Below, one piece after another: positions 61,591 to 64,000 of a stretch of DNA of 64,000 nt (within the stretch, counting starts at the first letter, position 1; every line of letters starts with the position of its first letter). The stretch spans positions 186,001-250,000 of the forward strand of contig JAPPMF010000009.1 in NCBI GenBank assembly GCA_028819195.1. Direction: 5' to 3'. Below the pieces are notes generated by a model that saw nothing but the letters and a program-made list of their open reading frames with translations, searched no databases and had not been told where the DNA came from. The DNA comes from Bin55 sp028819195 (GTDB taxonomy: Bacteria > Pseudomonadota > Gammaproteobacteria > Pseudomonadales > Azotimanducaceae). The position numbers were made by a program, and so were the translations under genes.

Positions 61591-62154
61591 CTACGATATT
61601 CTTGAAACCACCCGCGCGACGACCTCGCCAAGAAAGTCTAAGAACAATGTATCAACCTTGCCGGCAAATCTTGCCGGTTCAGACGAACCTATGGCTAGGA
61701 CGCCCTGGGTGTTTTTAAACTGATACGGTATCAACGCGAAAGATCCTGAACTATCGATGGAAACGTTAAAGATTGATCGGTATTCATTCGCGCGACACAC
61801 TTCACAAATCGTTTTACTCAACGACACTAATCGTGAAGGAACTTCCGATAACGATGTGTCGCGTATATGTTTCAGTTTTACCTTCGGTTTCGTTACGAAG
61901 ATGAAAAGTAGCACATCGTCAATGTTCTCTAATTCGGAAAGTTTTGAGTACAACGTACGATCTAGTTGAGTGGTATTCTCGGTAATCAACAATTCCAAAA
62001 CCAATTCTTTTAACCATACAAAACGCTGTTCGTTACGTTCGCCGATTTCAAACAGTGATTCAAGTTGTTGTTTTAATTGATCGTTGGTGTCTTCCAATAG
62101 TGAAAGACGGCGTGAAATGACTGTGGACATCGTGTCCCCTTTTTGAGCTATCAA
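61591..62154 (-). CDS. DUF484 family protein (YigA-like)
   Basis: 187 residues (MSTVISRR at about 62130 is an alternative start). The gene between dapF and xerC in gammaproteobacteria encodes this GAF-like family. The sequence has a helical start with a coiled segment, then LLIFVTKPKVKLKHIR, SFALIPYQFKNTQGVLAIGSSEPARF and FLDFLGEVVARV. Function is unknown. Confidence 0.87.
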   Translation of the reverse strand: MIAQKGDTMSTVISRRLSLLEDTNDQLKQQLESLFEIGERNEQRFVWLKELVLELLITENTTQLDRTLYSKLSELENIDDVLLFIFVTKPKVKLKHIRDTSLSEVPSRLVSLSKTICEVCRANEYRSIFNVSIDSSGSFALIPYQFKNTQGVLAIGSSEPARFAGKVDTLFLDFLGEVVARVVSRIS

Positions 62155-62215
62155 TCCATGACTATAGAAACTGAACTAGAACTAAGATTCGAATCTTAGC
62201 TGTATTGACGTTATT

Positions 62216-63064
62216 CTATAAGAAAAACCTACCTTCGTGAGTTGTTCTTGCCACCGCGGTCAAGTAAATTGGTTTATCTGAGCCCTCCCAATCGACTTGG
62301 ACTGAGCCTCCTACCATGCGCATTTCCACGCTATTACAGAAAAAACCGTTGCGTTTGCCTGCGGCCATTGCAGCGACAGCGCCCGTGCCGCACGCGTAAG
62401 TCAGATCAGAGACTCCTCTTTCGTAAACGAGTAAATACCCCAAGGAATCACTCTTACACTCGAGAAACTCTACGTTGACCGAGTCTGGAAATTTGGGATC
62501 GGCTTGGATTTCCTCACCGATGCGTTCGACATCAAGTGCATCTACATGCTCGGTTATTAGGACAACATGCAGATTACCAATCGAAACAATCATTGAGTCG
62601 ATGGCAGGGTAGTGACGATCAAAAGTTTTGTGTCGGTACTCAGTAAATCGGCTATATTCTGATGGTCCAGGCTTCAGTACCGGTGGTGGAAACTCGATTG
62701 AAATATTTTGGTTTTTTGAGTCAGATGGTCTAGCTGTAACTGATCCACTCGCGGAGATGATTTGTAACTGCTCGACACGTTTGTCAATGTGGTTGAGATA
62801 GAGTTGGCTGATCGCGATGCACCCGTTTCCACATTGACTCGCTTCTGAACCATCGTCATTGAAAATGGTTAATTTAAGCGTGTTAGGTGATTCGGCGATT
62901 TCTTCATAGATGAGTAACTGGTCAAAGCCTACACCAAATCGCCGATTACCAATTAGTTGGATCTCCTCGCGCGTGAGACTGCGTTTGCAATCGTTTGCTT
63001 CTACAACTACAAAGTCGTTTCCATTCACTTCCATTTTGGTGTATGGGCAACTAATGTCAGTCAT
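62216..63064 (-). CDS. dapF: Diaminopimelate epimerase
   Basis: 282 residues. The two catalytic cysteines are C78 in ASQCGNGCIA and C224 in TYACGTGAVAA. KMEVNGNDFVVVE is the N-terminal motif. It converts LL- to meso-diaminopimelate for lysine and cell wall. It overlaps lysA by 8 bases. Confidence 0.96.
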   Translation of the reverse strand: MTDISCPYTKMEVNGNDFVVVEANDCKRSLTREEIQLIGNRRFGVGFDQLLIYEEIAESPNTLKLTIFNDDGSEASQCGNGCIAISQLYLNHIDKRVEQLQIISASGSVTARPSDSKNQNISIEFPPPVLKPGPSEYSRFTEYRHKTFDRHYPAIDSMIVSIGNLHVVLITEHVDALDVERIGEEIQADPKFPDSVNVEFLECKSDSLGYLLVYERGVSDLTYACGTGAVAAMAAGKRNGFFCNSVEMRMVGGSVQVDWEGSDKPIYLTAVARTTHEGRFFL

Positions 63065-64000
63065 GGATTTTTACTTTCTCGAGTTTGCACAAGTCGCTGA
63101 TCGTTTCCCGTTCGCGAACAATGTGAATATCACCATTTTCAATGAGAAGTTCGGCAATTCGGGGGCGTGTGTTATAGTTGGAACTCAATGAAAAGCCATA
63201 GGCACCGACATCTTCAAGTACTAGAAGATCGTCAGCTTCTACAGTAAGCATTGTGTCCGTACAGAAGACATCAGTAGATTCGCAAATTGGTCCAGCTATG
63301 CTAATTTTTGTTGGTTTGGACCGTTTTGAAGTAACTGATCTTACGCTAGGTTTTGCATCGTAGAGCATTGGTCGCATGAAATCATTCATTCCAGCATCTA
63401 CGATAGCATAAGTTGGTCGATCTTCAACAGAGTTTTCTTTAACGTACTCAACCCTCATGATGAGGATACCAGCTTGACCCACAATAAAGCGTCCAGGTTC
63501 AATGTGAACAGTAAAGTTTCGACCTTGTAAAGTATGTCGAAGCGTCTTCCCAAGTTCCTCAAATAAGAATCCTTCCGATTCTTGGTTTGGAATTGCAAAA
63601 CCGCCACCAAGGTTTAGATGCTGCACGGGAAAATTTGCTGAAAGAAGACGATCTGCTACATCAAGTATGACTGTTAACGCTTGGCAATAGGGTTGAATTG
63701 TGTGGATCTCCGAACCTAAATGAAACGAAATCCCGGTTAAGGTAAGATGACGATTTCCGGCAATCAGTTTGATGCTATGGTCGATTTCATCGGGTAACAT
63801 ACCGAATTTACTGGTACTGTTTGCAGTTGAGATGTTGTGGTGGGATTTGATCGCCACAGAAGGGTTAATTCGTAGCGCGATCTTCGTATCAATCACATTG
63901 AGTTGGTTCGCAATTTGAATCAAACGAACTAGTTCAGCGTTACTCTCGATATTGATACATCCAACCCCGACCTTGAGAGCAAAACTCAACTCGTCAAGAC
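63057..64000 (-). CDS. lysA: Diaminopimelate decarboxylase, C-terminal part (runs off the window)
   Basis: About 314 residues; the N-terminal part with the PLP lysine lies right of base 64000. The frame is open to the window edge (LDELSFALKVGVGCINIESNAEL). HLGSEIH, GGGFAIP, EPGRFIVGQAG and ICESTDVF are LysA fold-III motifs. It makes L-lysine from meso-diaminopimelate. Confidence 0.94.
   Translation of the reverse strand, partial: LDELSFALKVGVGCINIESNAELVRLIQIANQLNVIDTKIALRINPSVAIKSHHNISTANSTSKFGMLPDEIDHSIKLIAGNRHLTLTGISFHLGSEIHTIQPYCQALTVILDVADRLLSANFPVQHLNLGGGFAIPNQESEGFLFEELGKTLRHTLQGRNFTVHIEPGRFIVGQAGILIMRVEYVKENSVEDRPTYAIVDAGMNDFMRPMLYDAKPSVRSVTSKRSKPTKISIAGPICESTDVFCTDTMLTVEADDLLVLEDVGAYGFSLSSNYNTRPRIAELLIENGDIHIVRERETISDLCKLEKVKIHD

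Overview
The window is a 64 kb piece of a gammaproteobacterial chromosome, probably from a free-living aerobic, likely marine bacterium of moderate GC. The clearest taxonomic signals are two conserved gammaproteobacterial gene strings at the ends: rpsU-yqeY-dnaG (minus strand, 1-1475) and lysA-dapF-DUF484-xerC-yigB-like HAD (minus strand, 64000-59980). TonB-dependent uptake, a TorF-type porin, a proton-translocating transhydrogenase, heme A synthase and branched-chain/aromatic acid catabolic enzymes fit an aerobic heterotroph. I cannot name a genus from sequence alone.

Layout. 1-9771 is housekeeping: dnaG (partial), a frameshifted yqeY, rpsU, an S9 oligopeptidase, a class Ic-like aminotransferase followed by nitrilase, AI-2E permease and rhomboid, a SixA phosphatase, a 52-codon membrane peptide, and purC. 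9829-20014 is a self-contained type I-G (formerly I-U) CRISPR-Cas island: csb1(cas7)-csb2(cas5/6)-cas3-a short Cas8-position protein on the plus strand, a 5-repeat array, and cas2 and a cas4-cas1 fusion on the minus strand. The island is bracketed by direct repeats of the 3' end of a NUDIX gene: the intact gene lies at the right edge and a displaced 123-bp remnant lies beside purC at the left edge. This suggests integration into the 3' end of that gene. sbcB follows, then a dead IS1595-family transposase next to a two-gene restriction-modification system (23275-24694).

24929-29061 holds a dicarboxylate (DASS) transporter, a PlsC-type acyltransferase, two unknown proteins and a PuuD-like membrane protein. 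29316-34822 encodes the most unusual protein in the window: an RND efflux permease fused through extra membrane segments to a complete ABC ATPase, translationally coupled to an ABC-2 permease. An AlkB-like dioxygenase, tRNA-Gly(CCC), a DUF418 membrane protein, a nitroreductase and a membrane-anchored glutamate-synthase-like protein follow. The pntAA-pntAB-pntB operon (42285-39464) appears to start its last gene at a CTG codon.

42365-59370 carries methylmalonyl-CoA epimerase, a large GC-rich TonB receptor with a recognisable promoter and terminator, a TorF-like porin, a cytochrome c5, a giant indolepyruvate ferredoxin oxidoreductase divergent from an Lrp/AsnC regulator, a methylcrotonyl-CoA-carboxylase-type beta subunit, alanine racemase overlapping a nuclease-fold protein that lacks catalytic arginines, an O-methyltransferase, a PhoX-like protein, heme A synthase and a VOC protein. 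A PII signal protein (59627-59965) precedes the xerC/dapF/lysA string.

All functional names come from reading motifs and lengths by eye; no database search was possible.
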